A stretch of 64,000 nucleotides of DNA from JAJDTQ01 sp963422385 (GCA_963422385.1 OY729432.1:3348001-3412000); one strand, 5' to 3'. Shown: positions 36,454-48,248, counted from the first letter of the stretch. A program made the numbers and translations. The notes: generated by a model from the sequence alone, not told the origin.

Positions 36454-37716
36454 ATGGCAAGCTATCTACACGTCAATGTGCCGGCCGAAGGCGCCAGGGT
36501 TTCGCTTTCCGACGACAAGCTCCAGGTTCCGGACAACCCCATCATCCCGTTCATCGAAGGTGACGGCATCGGGGTGGACATCTGGGCGGCCGCGGTGCGG
36601 GTGCTGGACGGCGCCGTCGCCAAGGCGTACGGCGGCAGGAAGAAGATCGCCTGGATGGAGGTCTACGCCGGGGAGAAGGCCGATAAGGTCTACGGCGACG
36701 ACTGTCCTCCGAGCCTGCTGCCGCAGGAGACCGTGGACGTCATCCGGGAGTACCTGGTGGCCATCAAGGGTCCCCTGACCACCCCGGTGGGCGAAGGCTT
36801 CCGCAGCCTCAATGTGACCCTGCGGCAGGTGCTGGACCTCTACGTCTGCCTACGGCCCGTGCGCTATTTCAAGGGAGTGCCGTCGCCCGTGCTGCGGCCT
36901 CATCTGATCGATATGGTGATTTTCCGTGAAAACACGGAAGACATCTATGCCGGGATCGAATGGGAAACGGGTACGCCCGCGGCGGAGAAGGTCGTCAGGT
37001 TTCTGCGGGAGGAGATGGGGGTCAAGAGCATCCGCTTCCCCGACACCGCCAGCATCGGCATCAAGCCGGTTTCCATCGAAGGCTCGGAACGGCTGATCCG
37101 GGCGGCCATCCGCTACGCCGTGGAGCACGACCGGCGCAACGTCACGCTGGTGCACAAGGGCAACATCCAGAAGTACACCGAGGGCGCCTTCATGCGCTGG
37201 GGCTACGCGCTGGCCAAGCGGGAGTTCGGCGACAAGGTGGTGTCGTGGGAGGAGTGTGGCGGCAGGCCCGCGGACGGCCAGATCCTCATCAAGGATGCCA
37301 TCACCGACGCATTCCTGCAGCAGATTCTGACGCGGCCGGACGAGTTCGACGTGATCCCCACCATGAACCTCACCGGCGACCTGATCTCGGACGCGCTGGC
37401 GGCGCAGGTGGGCGGCATCGGCATCGCGCCGGGCGGCAACATCAACTACGACACAGGGCATGCCCTGTTCGAAGCCACCCACGGCACCGCGCCGAAGTAC
37501 GCCGGCCAGGACAAGGTCAATCCCGGCTCGGTGATCCTGTCCGGGGAGATGATGCTGCGCCACCTCGGCTGGGACGAGGCCGCCGACCTGGTGATCCGGG
37601 GTCTCGAGGAAACCATTGCGCAGAAGACGGTAACCTATGATTTCGAGCGGCTCATGACCGGCGCCAGGCTGCTGAAGTGCTCGGAATTCGGCGACGCCAT
37701 CGTGGCGAACATGTAA
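36454..37716 (+). CDS. icd: Isocitrate dehydrogenase (NADP-type)
   Basis: A 420-residue isocitrate dehydrogenase of the bacterial NADP-dependent type. The opening IPFIEGDGIGVDIW (residues ~31), the substrate loop LNVTLRQVLDLYVCLRP containing the conserved Arg residues (~120), the VHKGNIQKYTEGAF block (~230) and GTAPKYAGQDKVNP (~347) are present. In the substrate loop the E. coli phosphorylatable Ser is in FRSLNV. It opens an icd-mdh-sucC-sucD run, so it works with the next genes in the TCA cycle. Confidence 0.96.
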   Translation: MASYLHVNVPAEGARVSLSDDKLQVPDNPIIPFIEGDGIGVDIWAAAVRVLDGAVAKAYGGRKKIAWMEVYAGEKADKVYGDDCPPSLLPQETVDVIREYLVAIKGPLTTPVGEGFRSLNVTLRQVLDLYVCLRPVRYFKGVPSPVLRPHLIDMVIFRENTEDIYAGIEWETGTPAAEKVVRFLREEMGVKSIRFPDTASIGIKPVSIEGSERLIRAAIRYAVEHDRRNVTLVHKGNIQKYTEGAFMRWGYALAKREFGDKVVSWEECGGRPADGQILIKDAITDAFLQQILTRPDEFDVIPTMNLTGDLISDALAAQVGGIGIAPGGNINYDTGHALFEATHGTAPKYAGQDKVNPGSVILSGEMMLRHLGWDEAADLVIRGLEETIAQKTVTYDFERLMTGARLLKCSEFGDAIVANM

Positions 37717-37725
37717 CAAGAGATC

Positions 37726-38676
37726 ATGGCTATTTCGAGACGCAAGATCGCACTCATCGGGGGTGGCAATATCGGCGGCACCATGGCGCACCTGTGCGCC
37801 CTGAAGAAGCTGGGGGACATGGTCCTCTTCGACGTCGTCGATGGATTGCCGCAAGGCAAGGCTCTGGATCTGCTCCAGTCGGCGCCCGTCGAGGGCTTTG
37901 ACGCCAACATCGTCGGCACCACCAGCTACGAGGACATCGTCAGCGCCGACGTCTGCATCGTCACCGCGGGCATCGCCCGCAAGCCGGGCATGAGCCGGGA
38001 CGATCTTTTGGGCACCAATGCCAGGATCATGACCTCGGTGTCGGAGGGGATCAGGGAATACGCCCCGAACGCCTTTGTCATCGTCATCACCAATCCGCTG
38101 GACGCCATGGTGACGCTGTGCCGCCGGGTGACGGGCTTCCCCAAGAACCAGGTGGTGGGGCAGTCGGGGATCCTGGACTCGTCGCGTTACCGGACGTTCA
38201 TCGCCCGGGAGTTGAACCGGTCGGTGGAGAGCGTCACCGCCATGGTGCTGGGCGGCCACGGCGACGACATGGTGCCGGTGCGGAGCACCTGCCAGGTGGG
38301 CGGCGTGCCGGTGGACCGTTTCATCCGGTCCGAGCGGCTCGACGAGATCGAGCAGCGCGTACGCATGGCCGGAGGAGAGATCGTCTCGCTTCTGAAGACC
38401 GGCTCGGCGTTTTACGCGCCGGCGTCGGCGGCGGTGCGCATGGCCGAAGCCTACCTGCGGGACAAGAAGGAAGTTCTCCCGTGCGCGGCCTACCTCGAAG
38501 GCGAGTACGGCGTCCAGGGTTGCTATTTCTGCGTGCCGGTCCTGCTCGGCGCCGGCGGCGTGGAGAAGGTCATCGAGATCGATCTGACCGCCGAGGAGAA
38601 GAATGCTTTCGACCAGTCCCTGTCCCGTGTCCAGGAGCTCGTGGGAGCCATGGACCGGGTGCTGGAGCAGGGTTAG
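37726..38676 (+). CDS. mdh: Malate dehydrogenase (LDH-like type)
   Basis: A 316-residue NAD-dependent malate dehydrogenase. The Rossmann motif is IGGGNIGGTMAHL (residues ~10), the substrate loop is ARKPGMSRDDLL with two conserved Arg (~82-93; the Arg at the specificity position indicates malate, not lactate), and the catalytic His is in GGHGDDMVP (~177). It is of the LDH-like MDH type common outside enterobacteria. It starts 9 bp after icd. Confidence 0.96.
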   Translation: MAISRRKIALIGGGNIGGTMAHLCALKKLGDMVLFDVVDGLPQGKALDLLQSAPVEGFDANIVGTTSYEDIVSADVCIVTAGIARKPGMSRDDLLGTNARIMTSVSEGIREYAPNAFVIVITNPLDAMVTLCRRVTGFPKNQVVGQSGILDSSRYRTFIARELNRSVESVTAMVLGGHGDDMVPVRSTCQVGGVPVDRFIRSERLDEIEQRVRMAGGEIVSLLKTGSAFYAPASAAVRMAEAYLRDKKEVLPCAAYLEGEYGVQGCYFCVPVLLGAGGVEKVIEIDLTAEEKNAFDQSLSRVQELVGAMDRVLEQG

Positions 38677-38720
38677 CGCCGCGTTTCCCGTCACGGCGAC
38701 TTGGTGAGCACCGCGGTTTC

Positions 38721-39896
38721 ATGAACATCCACGAATTTCAGGCAAAGGAGCGGCTTGCGCGATTCGGCGCGCCGGTGCCCCGCGGACGGGTGGCTGCCAC
38801 CGCGGACGAGGCCCGGGCCGCGGCGGAGAAGATCGGGTTTCCCTGCGTGGTGAAGGCCCAGATCCACGCCGGCGGCCGGGGCAAGGCCGGCGGCGTCAAG
38901 GTCGTCCGGACCGCCGATGAGGCGGGCAAGTTCGCGGAGGGCATCCTGGGGAAGCCTCTGGTCACGCACCAGACCGGCCCGGAGGGACGTATCGTCCGGC
39001 GCGTGTGGGTGGAAGATGCCTCCCGGATCGCCCGGGAGCTCTACTGCAGCATCGTTCTGGACGCGGCGGCCGGACAACCCGCCATCATCGCCTGCCGCGA
39101 GGGCGGTATGGAGATCGAGGAGGTGGCCAGGGAGACGCCGGACGCGATCATCATCGAGATGGTGGATCCGCTGGTGGGAGTCGCGGCGTTCCAGGTGCGT
39201 CGGGTGGCCAGCCGGCTGGGGCTGTCCGGCAAGGAGACCGGCGCCTTCGGAGCCCTGCTCAAGGACCTGTACCGCGCTTTCCTGGACTCCGAGTGCCTGC
39301 AGTTGGAAGTGAATCCGCTGGCGCAACTCGACGACGGCCGTTTCCTCGTCCTGGACGCCAAGATGAACTTCGACGGCAACGCGCTCTTCCGCCATCCCGA
39401 GATCGTCGAGTTGCGCGACATCACCGAGGAGGACCCCAAGGAGGTCAAGGCCTCGGATCTGGGCATCTCCTACGTGGCCCTGGACGGCAACATCGGCTGC
39501 ATGGTCAACGGCGCGGGCCTGGCCATGGGAACCATGGACATCATTCAACAGTACGGCGGCATGCCGGCAAACTTCCTCGACGTGGGCGGCGGCGCCAGCA
39601 AGGAGATGGTGGGGCAGGCGTTCCGCCTGTTGCTCTCGGACGACGAGGTGCGCGGTGTGCTGGTGAATATCTTCGGCGGCATCATGCGCTGTGACGTCAT
39701 CGCCGCCGGTATCATCGCCGCGGCCAGGGAGACCGGCGTCACCGTGCCCCTGGTGGTGCGGCTTCAGGGCACCAACGTCGAGCAGGGGAGAGATCTGCTG
39801 TCCGGGTCGGGCCTGAGCATCACCGCCGTCGACACCATCGCGGATGCGGCTCAAAAGATCGTCCAGGCCGTGCAGGCGGAAGAGGGGCGGGCATGA
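38721..39896 (+). CDS. sucC: Succinyl-CoA synthetase beta subunit (ADP-forming)
   Basis: A 391-residue ATP-grasp subunit. It begins MNIHEFQAKERLARFG and has KAQIHAGGRGKAGGVK (residues ~45-60) for nucleotide binding, the VNPLAQLDDGRFLVLDAKMNFD block (~195) and GGIMRCDVIAAGI. It catalyses substrate-level phosphorylation with SucD. The ATG at 38721 is clear from the family N-terminus; the stop overlaps the sucD start (ATGA). Confidence 0.97.
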   Translation: MNIHEFQAKERLARFGAPVPRGRVAATADEARAAAEKIGFPCVVKAQIHAGGRGKAGGVKVVRTADEAGKFAEGILGKPLVTHQTGPEGRIVRRVWVEDASRIARELYCSIVLDAAAGQPAIIACREGGMEIEEVARETPDAIIIEMVDPLVGVAAFQVRRVASRLGLSGKETGAFGALLKDLYRAFLDSECLQLEVNPLAQLDDGRFLVLDAKMNFDGNALFRHPEIVELRDITEEDPKEVKASDLGISYVALDGNIGCMVNGAGLAMGTMDIIQQYGGMPANFLDVGGGASKEMVGQAFRLLLSDDEVRGVLVNIFGGIMRCDVIAAGIIAAARETGVTVPLVVRLQGTNVEQGRDLLSGSGLSITAVDTIADAAQKIVQAVQAEEGRA

Positions 39897-40762
39897 GCAT
39901 CCTCGTCAATGCCGGGACTCGCGTCCTGACCCAGGGAATCACGGGCGCAACGGGGCGGTTCCATACCAGGGCATGCCAGGAGTACGGCACCCGGATGGTA
40001 GCGGGCGTCACTCCGGGGAAGGGCGGAACCTCCTTCGAGGGGATCCCCGTGTTCGACAGCGTGGAGCAGGCCGTTCAGGAGACCGCGGCCAACGCCAGCG
40101 TCATCTACGTGCCGCCGCCCTTTGCCGCCGACGCCATCCTGGAGTCCGCGGACGCCGGCGTGCCCTTGGTCATCTGCATCACCGAGGGCGTGCCGGTCCA
40201 GGAGATGATGCGGGTGAAGCGCTACCTGAAGGAACGCGGCACCGTGCTGGTGGGGCCCAACTGTCCGGGCGTCATCACCCCTGGCGAGTGCAAGATCGGG
40301 ATCATGCCCGGGCATATCCACAAGCCGGGCGCCATTGGCGTGATTTCCCGCAGCGGCACGCTGACTTACGAGGCCGTGGACCAGCTCACGCGGCTGGGCA
40401 TGGGACAGTCCACCTGCGTCGGCATCGGCGGCGACCCCATCCGCGGGCTTGACTTCGTGGACGTTCTCCGCAAGTTCAATGACGACGACGGGACCGAGGC
40501 GGTGGTGCTCATCGGAGAGATCGGCGGCAGCGCCGAGCAGGACGCCGCGGACTGGATCTGGGCGCATATGAAGAAGCCGGTGGTGGGCTTCATCGTGGGC
40601 CGGACCGCGCCCCCGGGCAAGCGCATGGGCCATGCCGGCGCCATCATATCCGGAGGCAAGGGGACCGCGGCGGAAAAGGTCGAGGCCCTGCGTGGCGCGG
40701 GCGTGCGGATGGCGCCGTCTCCTGCGGACATCGGGCAAACCATGAAAGAGGTATTGGGATAG
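39893..40762 (+). CDS. sucD: Succinyl-CoA synthetase alpha subunit
   Basis: A 289-residue alpha subunit with the CoA-binding Rossmann fold (QGITGATGRFHT, residues ~16-27), PGECKIGIMPGHIH, and the active-site histidine in KRMGHAGAIISGG (~242), which becomes phosphorylated. It overlaps sucC by 4 bp, matching the equimolar complex. Confidence 0.97.
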   Translation: MSILVNAGTRVLTQGITGATGRFHTRACQEYGTRMVAGVTPGKGGTSFEGIPVFDSVEQAVQETAANASVIYVPPPFAADAILESADAGVPLVICITEGVPVQEMMRVKRYLKERGTVLVGPNCPGVITPGECKIGIMPGHIHKPGAIGVISRSGTLTYEAVDQLTRLGMGQSTCVGIGGDPIRGLDFVDVLRKFNDDDGTEAVVLIGEIGGSAEQDAADWIWAHMKKPVVGFIVGRTAPPGKRMGHAGAIISGGKGTAAEKVEALRGAGVRMAPSPADIGQTMKEVLG

Positions 40763-40763
40763 C

Positions 40764-41180
40764 ATGGAGAGAACACTGTCGATCATCAAGCCGGAAGCCG
40801 TGGCCCGGGGCCTGATCGGAGACATTCTGAGCCGCTTCGAGCACGCGGGCCTCAAGGTGGTGGCCGCGAAGCTGACCCGGTTGGACAAGCAGCGGGCGGA
40901 GTCTTTCTACGAAGTGCACCGAGAGCGGCCGTTCTTCAACAGCCTGACCGACTATATGTCCACGGGCCCCATCTTCGTGTCGGTCCTCGAGGGCGACGGA
41001 GCCATCGCCCGAAACCGCGAGATCATGGGGGCCACGGACCCGGCCAAGGCGGCCACGGGGACGATCCGGAAGGATTGGGGCACGAACGTGGAGGCCAACG
41101 CCGCGCACGGGTCCGACGCCCCGGAGACCGCCACCGCGGAGATCGCTTTCTTCTTCACCGACGACGAGATCCGGTCGTAA
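40764..41180 (+). CDS. ndk: Nucleoside diphosphate kinase
   Basis: A 138-residue NDK that equilibrates nucleoside triphosphates. The opening ERTLSIIKPEAVARG and the active-site NAAHGSD (H115) are intact. The start lies one base after the sucD stop, so NDK is probably made with succinyl-CoA synthetase, a known functional link. Confidence 0.96.
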   Translation: MERTLSIIKPEAVARGLIGDILSRFEHAGLKVVAAKLTRLDKQRAESFYEVHRERPFFNSLTDYMSTGPIFVSVLEGDGAIARNREIMGATDPAKAATGTIRKDWGTNVEANAAHGSDAPETATAEIAFFFTDDEIRS

Positions 41181-41375
41181 GAGTCCGGTCCCGGCGCGGG
41201 CGCATTTGCCCGGGAGCCCGTCCGAGTAAAGCAGGAATCTACTGCGAGGCATTGAAATGAGTCCGTTTGTGGTGGGATTTTCGTCAAATATTCCCGATAT
41301 TCACCTCAAATCCGCCCGCTAATGGCCTCCATTTCCTTCCCTCTCGCTACGATTCGCTTACTCGGACAGGCTCCC

Positions 41376-42515
41376 ATGTCACACCCCGGCAGCGATTCAC
41401 GAGATCCCGGACGGCCCGTCGAAGGCCTGAGCCACGCCGAGTTGAGCGCGTGGCTGGACGCCCGCGGACTCCCCGCCTATCGGGCCGATCAGATAAGACG
41501 ATGGATCTTCCGCAAGCGCGCGACCTCGTTCGAAGGTATGACCGACCTTTCCGGGACGTTACGGCAGGCTCTGGCCCGGGAATTCGTCGTCGGCAGCCTG
41601 GCCATGCAGCAGTGCCTTGGCTCCCACGACGGCAGCGTCAAGTATCTTTTTCGTCTGGGCGACGGCAGCGTCGTGGAGACGGTCTACATACCGGAGGCGA
41701 CCCGGGTGACGCTGTGTCTGTCGACGCAGGTGGGATGCGGCTTGGGCTGCGTCTTTTGCGCCACCGCGCGAATGGGGCTGAAGCGCAACCTCACCCAGGC
41801 GGAGATCGTGGACCAGGTCCTGGAGGTGCAACGCCGCTGCCCGGAGGGTACGCGAATCTCGAATCTGGTCTTCATGGGCATGGGCGAGCCCTTGGCCAAC
41901 TACGACGCCACCCGCGGGGCGCTGGACGTCATCACCGACGCCCGCAGCGGAATGGGCATCTCGCCCCGCAAGATTACGGTTTCCACCGTGGGCCTGTTGC
42001 CGCAGATGCGCCGGCTCATGGAGGAGACCCGGGTCAATCTGGCCATTTCACTGCATTCGGTGCGGGACGTGGTGCGCTCCGGGCTCATGCCGGTCAACCG
42101 CAAGTATTCGGTCGCGCAGTTGCTTGAATGCTGTCGCTCCCTGCCGGTGCCGCGGCGCAAGCGCATCACCTTCGAGTACCTGCTGATCAGCGACTTGAAC
42201 GATCTCGCCGCGGATGCGGCCGAGCTCGCGGGGAAGCTTCGCGGCATCCGTTGCAAGGTGAACCTGATTCCCTTCAACCCCCACGGGGGGAGCGGCTACC
42301 GCCGGCCGTCGGACCCTGTCATCGAGCGGTTCGGGGAGACGCTGCGCGCCCGGGGGATTCAGGTGAACGTGCGGCGGCCCCGGGGTGACGACATTCAGGC
42401 GGCCTGCGGACAGTTGTACCACGCGGCGGTGGCGGATGGGGGGGCCGGGAGGACGTTCGCCGCGGCGCATTTCGGTTCACCGGCCGCCGACCGTTTCCCG
42501 GAAGGCCACTCGTGA
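41376..42515 (+). CDS. rlmN: Dual-specificity 23S rRNA/tRNA adenine-C2 methyltransferase RlmN
   Basis: A 379-residue radical SAM enzyme that methylates A2503 of 23S rRNA and A37 of some tRNAs. The cluster motif is CGLGCVFC (residues ~120-127), followed by NLVFMGMGEPLANYD. The C-terminal cysteine that carries the methyl is in IQAACGQL. The ATG at 41376 (MSHPGSDS) has GGACAGG upstream; an ATG at 41322 is possible but adds a non-homologous stretch. The tail after residue ~345 is longer than usual and low in complexity. About 195 bp separate it from ndk. Confidence 0.93.
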   Translation: MSHPGSDSRDPGRPVEGLSHAELSAWLDARGLPAYRADQIRRWIFRKRATSFEGMTDLSGTLRQALAREFVVGSLAMQQCLGSHDGSVKYLFRLGDGSVVETVYIPEATRVTLCLSTQVGCGLGCVFCATARMGLKRNLTQAEIVDQVLEVQRRCPEGTRISNLVFMGMGEPLANYDATRGALDVITDARSGMGISPRKITVSTVGLLPQMRRLMEETRVNLAISLHSVRDVVRSGLMPVNRKYSVAQLLECCRSLPVPRRKRITFEYLLISDLNDLAADAAELAGKLRGIRCKVNLIPFNPHGGSGYRRPSDPVIERFGETLRARGIQVNVRRPRGDDIQAACGQLYHAAVADGGAGRTFAAAHFGSPAADRFPEGHS

Positions 42516-42535
42516 CGAGGCAAGGACGAAGGAAG

Positions 42536-43420
42536 ATGGAACAGAAGACGATGCTGGGTGTCATCGGCGGCACCGGACTCTACGAGATGGAGGGATTGAG
42601 CGCGGTGCGCGAGGTGGAGGTGGACACTCCTTTCGGCGAGCCCTCCGGTCCCTTCGTGACGGGATCCCTCGGCGGCGTGGAGCTGGTGTTTCTGCCGCGT
42701 CACGGGAAGGGGCATCGCCTCCTGCCCACCGAGGTCAACAACCGTGCCAACATTTTCGGCATGAAGAAGCTGGGGGTCGGCCGGATCCTGTCCGTGAGCG
42801 CGGTGGGCAGTCTCAAGGAAGAGATCGAGCCGGGCCACGTTGTGCTGCCGGATCAATTCATCGACCGCACATGCAGGCGTCCCGGCACCTTCTTCGGCGA
42901 TGGAATCGTGGCCCACGTTCAGTTCGCGGACCCGTTGTGCAACGACCTGAGAGCAGTGGTGGCGGGGGCGGCCGGTGACGAGGACATTCAGGTGCACGGC
43001 CGCGGCACCTACGTCTGCATGGAGGGGCCGCAGTTCTCCACCCGCGCGGAATCCGCGCTTCATCGAAGTTGGGGCGCAGACATCATCGGCATGACCAACC
43101 TGCAGGAAGCCAGGCTGGCCCGAGAGGCGGAGATCTGCTTCGCAACCATCGCCATGGCGACCGACTACGACTGCTGGAACGAAGCCGCGGGCGACGTGGA
43201 TATCGAAGAAGTCATAGCGGTGCTGCAGAAGAACGCGGACGTGGCCAAACGAATCATCCGGGGTACGCTGGAACGCCTGTCGCCCGAGCGGACCTGCCCT
43301 TGCGCCACTGCCCTGAGCCTCGCCATCGTCACGGACCGATCCGTGATCCCCGAGGCTGCCCGGAAGAAGCTGGCGCCGCTGATAGACAAATATCTCTCAA
43401 GCCGGGATTCGGGAGGTTGA
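42536..43420 (+). CDS. mtnP: S-methyl-5'-thioadenosine phosphorylase
   Basis: A 294-residue purine-nucleoside-phosphorylase-family enzyme that splits methylthioadenosine in methionine salvage. GVIGGTGLYEMEGL, LPRHGKGHRLLPTEVNNRAN, YVCMEGPQFSTRAES and MATDYDCW are the MTAP signatures. I prefer the ATG at 42536 (MEQKTMLG, with AAGGA upstream); a GTG at 42512 overlapping the rlmN stop (GTGA) would add eight residues. A PfkB kinase gene follows directly. Confidence 0.93.
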   Translation: MEQKTMLGVIGGTGLYEMEGLSAVREVEVDTPFGEPSGPFVTGSLGGVELVFLPRHGKGHRLLPTEVNNRANIFGMKKLGVGRILSVSAVGSLKEEIEPGHVVLPDQFIDRTCRRPGTFFGDGIVAHVQFADPLCNDLRAVVAGAAGDEDIQVHGRGTYVCMEGPQFSTRAESALHRSWGADIIGMTNLQEARLAREAEICFATIAMATDYDCWNEAAGDVDIEEVIAVLQKNADVAKRIIRGTLERLSPERTCPCATALSLAIVTDRSVIPEAARKKLAPLIDKYLSSRDSGG

Positions 43421-43425
43421 TGACC

Positions 43426-44331
43426 ATGAGTGTTCTCGTGGTGGGCTCCATGGCCTTCGATTCCATCGAGACCCCGCACGGCCGCGTCGATCGGGTTCTG
43501 GGCGGATCGGCGGCTTACTTCGCGCTGGCCGCGGCGGTCTTTGCTCCGGTGCGGATCGTCGGCGTGGTGGGCGAGGATTTTCCCGATGAGCACCTGACGG
43601 CGTTGTCGCGGAGCGGGGTGGACCTGGAGGGGTTGCAGCGGACCGCGGGCAAGACCTTCTTCTGGCACGGGCGGTATCACGAGGACCTGAACGTGCGTGA
43701 TACCCTGGAGGTCCAGCTCAACGTGCTGCTGGACTTCGTTCCGCGGCTGCCCGCCGGCTACGAAGACACGGAGTATGCCTTTCTCGGCAACATGCACCCG
43801 GCGGCGCAGTTGGAGGTGCTGTCGCAGTTGAAGCAACCGCGGCTGGTGGCCTGCGACACCATGGATCACTGGATCCAGGAGAATCCCGGGGAGTTGGGAA
43901 AGGTCCTGGAACGGGTCGAGACCGTGGTCATCAACGACTCGGAAGCGCGCATGCTGAGCGGGCACGACAACGTCGTCCGGGCCGCCCGCGCCATCCTGAA
44001 AATGGGCCCCCGGACGGTGCTCATCAAGCGCGGCGAGTACGGCGTCTTCCAGTTCTCGGATTCCTCGTCCTTCGTGGTGCCGGCCTATCCCCTGGAAGAG
44101 GTGTTGGACCCCACAGGCGCCGGTGACTCCTTTGCCGGCGCTTTCATGGGCTGCCTGGCCGCCGGCGGTGGCGCCGGCGACGACGGGCTCCGGCGCGCGA
44201 TCGTTCACGGCAACGTCACCGCGTCGTTCACAGTGGAGGATTTCGGCCCCAGGCGGCTGATGGCGCTGGATCGGGGAGAGGTCGATGGGCGCTATCGGCG
44301 GTTCGTGGAGCTGACCCGCTTTCACGGCTGA
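43426..44331 (+). CDS. PfkB-family sugar/nucleoside kinase
   Basis: A 301-residue ribokinase-like kinase. The N-terminal substrate motif GGSAAYFALAAAVF (residues ~25) and the C-terminal ATP/anion-hole motif DPTGAGDSFAGAF (~224), with the catalytic Asp, are intact. The specificity is not evident. It follows mtnP with only a few bases, and GGGAGG precedes the ATG at 43426; the ATG at 43420 overlapping the mtnP stop is the alternative. The pairing suggests it might phosphorylate a product of methylthioadenosine or nucleoside salvage; this is inference. Confidence 0.88.
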   Translation: MSVLVVGSMAFDSIETPHGRVDRVLGGSAAYFALAAAVFAPVRIVGVVGEDFPDEHLTALSRSGVDLEGLQRTAGKTFFWHGRYHEDLNVRDTLEVQLNVLLDFVPRLPAGYEDTEYAFLGNMHPAAQLEVLSQLKQPRLVACDTMDHWIQENPGELGKVLERVETVVINDSEARMLSGHDNVVRAARAILKMGPRTVLIKRGEYGVFQFSDSSSFVVPAYPLEEVLDPTGAGDSFAGAFMGCLAAGGGAGDDGLRRAIVHGNVTASFTVEDFGPRRLMALDRGEVDGRYRRFVELTRFHG

Positions 44332-44345
44332 CGCTTCGCGCGTTG

Positions 44346-44380
44346 CCGGCAGGGGCGGACTTGAAACCCGCCCCTGCAAC
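44346..44380. repeat. Intergenic palindrome, copy 6
   Basis: CAGGGGCGG (44350-44358) and CCGCCCCTG (44368-44376) form perfect arms around ACTTGAAAC, in the gap between the PfkB and ugd genes. It is the clearest full-length copy of the family. Confidence 0.75.
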
Positions 44381-44427
44381 AGCCGCACACGCACGCGGTT
44401 GCCTGGAATGGGAATCGAGTTGACGGC

Positions 44428-45724
44428 ATGAACATAGCAATGCTCGGTACGGGTTACTTGGGGCTGGTCACGGGGAGTTGCTTCGCCGAGACCGGCAATG
44501 ACGTGATCTGCGTCGACATCGACGAGACGAAGGTCGAGCAGCTCCGGCAGGGGCGCGTACCCTTTTACGAGTTGGGGCTCGAGGAGCTGATTCAACGCAA
44601 CACCCGTGAAGGCAGGCTGTCCTTTTCCACGGATCCCGCCGAGGCCGTCAGGTGCGCCGAGGCCATCTTCATCGCTGTGAGCACGCCCCAGTCATCGGCA
44701 GGCGGGGCCGACTTGAGCCAGGTGTTCGCGGTGGCGGAAAACATCGCCCGGGCCATGAACGGCGGCAAGATCGTGGTGACCAAGAGCACGGTCCCGGTGG
44801 GCACGGCCGCCCGGGTCAAGGAGATCATCGAGGCCGGGACCGAACATCCGGTGGCGGTGGTGGCGAATCCGGAGTTCCTGAAAGAGGGGACGGCGGTAGA
44901 GGATTTCATGAAGCCCGACCGGGTAGTGCTCGGCGGTGATGACGCCGGCTCGCTGGAACGCCTCAAGAGTCTTTACGAGCCCTTCATGCACAGGGGAAAC
45001 CGCGTCATCCTCACGGACTCCCGCAGCGCCGAGATGGGCAAGTACGCGGCCAACGCGATACTGGCGACGAAGGTCTCCTTCATCAACGAGACCGCGCGCC
45101 TGTGTGAGAAGGAAGGGGCGGACATCGAGCAGGTCCGGCGCATCATGGGGCTCGACCACCGCATCGGCCCTCACTTCATCCATCCCGGCATCGGCTTCGG
45201 CGGGTCGTGCCTGCCCAAGGACATCCGGGCGATGATCGCCATGGGCGGGGACGAATTGGAGATGCCGTTGCTTCAGGCCGTGGATCGGGTCAACGAAACC
45301 CAGAAGGGCCTGTTGCTGGAGAAAGTCGAGCGGCATTTCGGCAACACGTTGGCCGGGTGCACGCTGGCGCTTTGGGGCCTGTCGTTCAAGGCCCACACCG
45401 ACGACATGCGGGAGGCTCCGGCGATCCGGGTCATCGACGGCCTGCTGCAGGCCGGGGCGCGGGTACGGGCGTTCGATCCCCAGGCAATGAAAGAGGCGCG
45501 GAAGCGCTATGGAGACAGGATCGAATACGGCGATAACAACTATGGGGTCGCCGCCGGGGCCGACGCGGTGCTGATCCTGACGGAATGGAACGAGTTCCGC
45601 AGTCCGGATTTCGCGCGCCTCAGGGAGCTGCTGCATCAGCCGGTGGTATTCGACGGCCGCAACCTCTATGAACCCGCGGTGATGCGGCAACATGGTTTCA
45701 TCTACTATTCCATAGGACGTGGCC

Positions 45725-45732
<8 letters not shown>
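44428..45732 (+). CDS. ugd: UDP-glucose 6-dehydrogenase
   Basis: A 434-residue NAD-dependent dehydrogenase that oxidises UDP-glucose to UDP-glucuronate for surface polysaccharide. The Rossmann motif is MLGTGYLGLVTG (residues ~5-16), the catalytic Cys is in GFGGSCLPKD (~258-267), and the SFKAHTDDMREAPA block (~318) is typical of the UGDH/TuaD group. Its 3' end overlaps the lepA start region. No glycosyltransferases neighbour it here. Confidence 0.94.
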
Positions 45733-47518
<1,786 letters not shown>

Positions 47519-47527
47519 TGTTCAAAG

Positions 47528-48217
47528 TTGCCGGATGAAGTGTTAAATTTCAACGTGTCCAGATATCCAAAGCGCAGAAAATCGGTCTTTCGGGAGTACA
47601 CGGAAGCGATCCTCATCGCCCTGGTGGCGGCGTTGTTCTTGCGCGCCTTCGTGGTGCAGGCTTTCAAGATTCCGTCGGGCTCCATGATCCCCACCCTGGC
47701 CATCGGCGATCATATCCTGGTCAACAAGCTGTCCTATGGCGTACGGTTTCCGGACGTCAACTGGATCCCCTTCGCCGGTTGCGTCGATCTGGCCAGGGGC
47801 TCCCATGCCGTGGAATGGGGCATCCCGGAGCGCGGCGACGTGATCGTGTTCGTGTATCCCCAGGACCGTTGCAAGGACTTCGTCAAACGGGTGGTGGCGG
47901 TGCCGGGCGACGAGGTGGTTATCCGCGACAAGAAGGTCTACATCAACGGGGATCCCGTGGAGGATGCCCACGCCCATTTCGAGGATCGGGGAATCTCTCT
48001 GGGTGCCGACCATGTCCGCGACAATCTGGGTCCGGTGAAGGTGCCCGATGGCCACGTGTTCGTCATGGGTGACAACCGGGACCGCAGTTTCGACAGCCGC
48101 TTCTGGGGCTTCGTGCCCATCGAGGATGTCCGCGGGCGCGCCTTCGTCAAGTACTGGTCCTGGGACTCGGAGAACGGACGCTTGCGCTGGTGGCGTGTCG
48201 GCCGCCTCATCCATTGA
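47528..48217 (+). CDS. lepB: Signal peptidase I
   Basis: A protein of up to 229 residues that cleaves secretory signal peptides on the outer face of the inner membrane. One N-terminal membrane helix (residues ~25-44) precedes the catalytic domain with the serine in IPSGSMIPTL (S52) and the lysine in DFVKRVVAVPGD (K120); GDNRDRSFDSR is the box E signature. The start is uncertain among a TTG at 47528 and GTGs at 47540 and 47555; I list the longest. It has only one transmembrane helix, unlike E. coli LepB. Confidence 0.93.
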   Translation: MPDEVLNFNVSRYPKRRKSVFREYTEAILIALVAALFLRAFVVQAFKIPSGSMIPTLAIGDHILVNKLSYGVRFPDVNWIPFAGCVDLARGSHAVEWGIPERGDVIVFVYPQDRCKDFVKRVVAVPGDEVVIRDKKVYINGDPVEDAHAHFEDRGISLGADHVRDNLGPVKVPDGHVFVMGDNRDRSFDSRFWGFVPIEDVRGRAFVKYWSWDSENGRLRWWRVGRLIH

Positions 48218-48248
48218 CTCCAGGACGGCAAGCGCACCGGTTCATCTC

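Noticed and set aside
36850..38694. A 614-codon minus-strand frame opposite icd and mdh
   Set aside because: Composition is typical of antisense shadow; both plus-strand genes are clear.
41185..41220. CGGGC/GCCCG hairpin after ndk as a terminator
   Set aside because: The stem is short and no T-run follows, so I could not distinguish it from chance GC-rich pairing.
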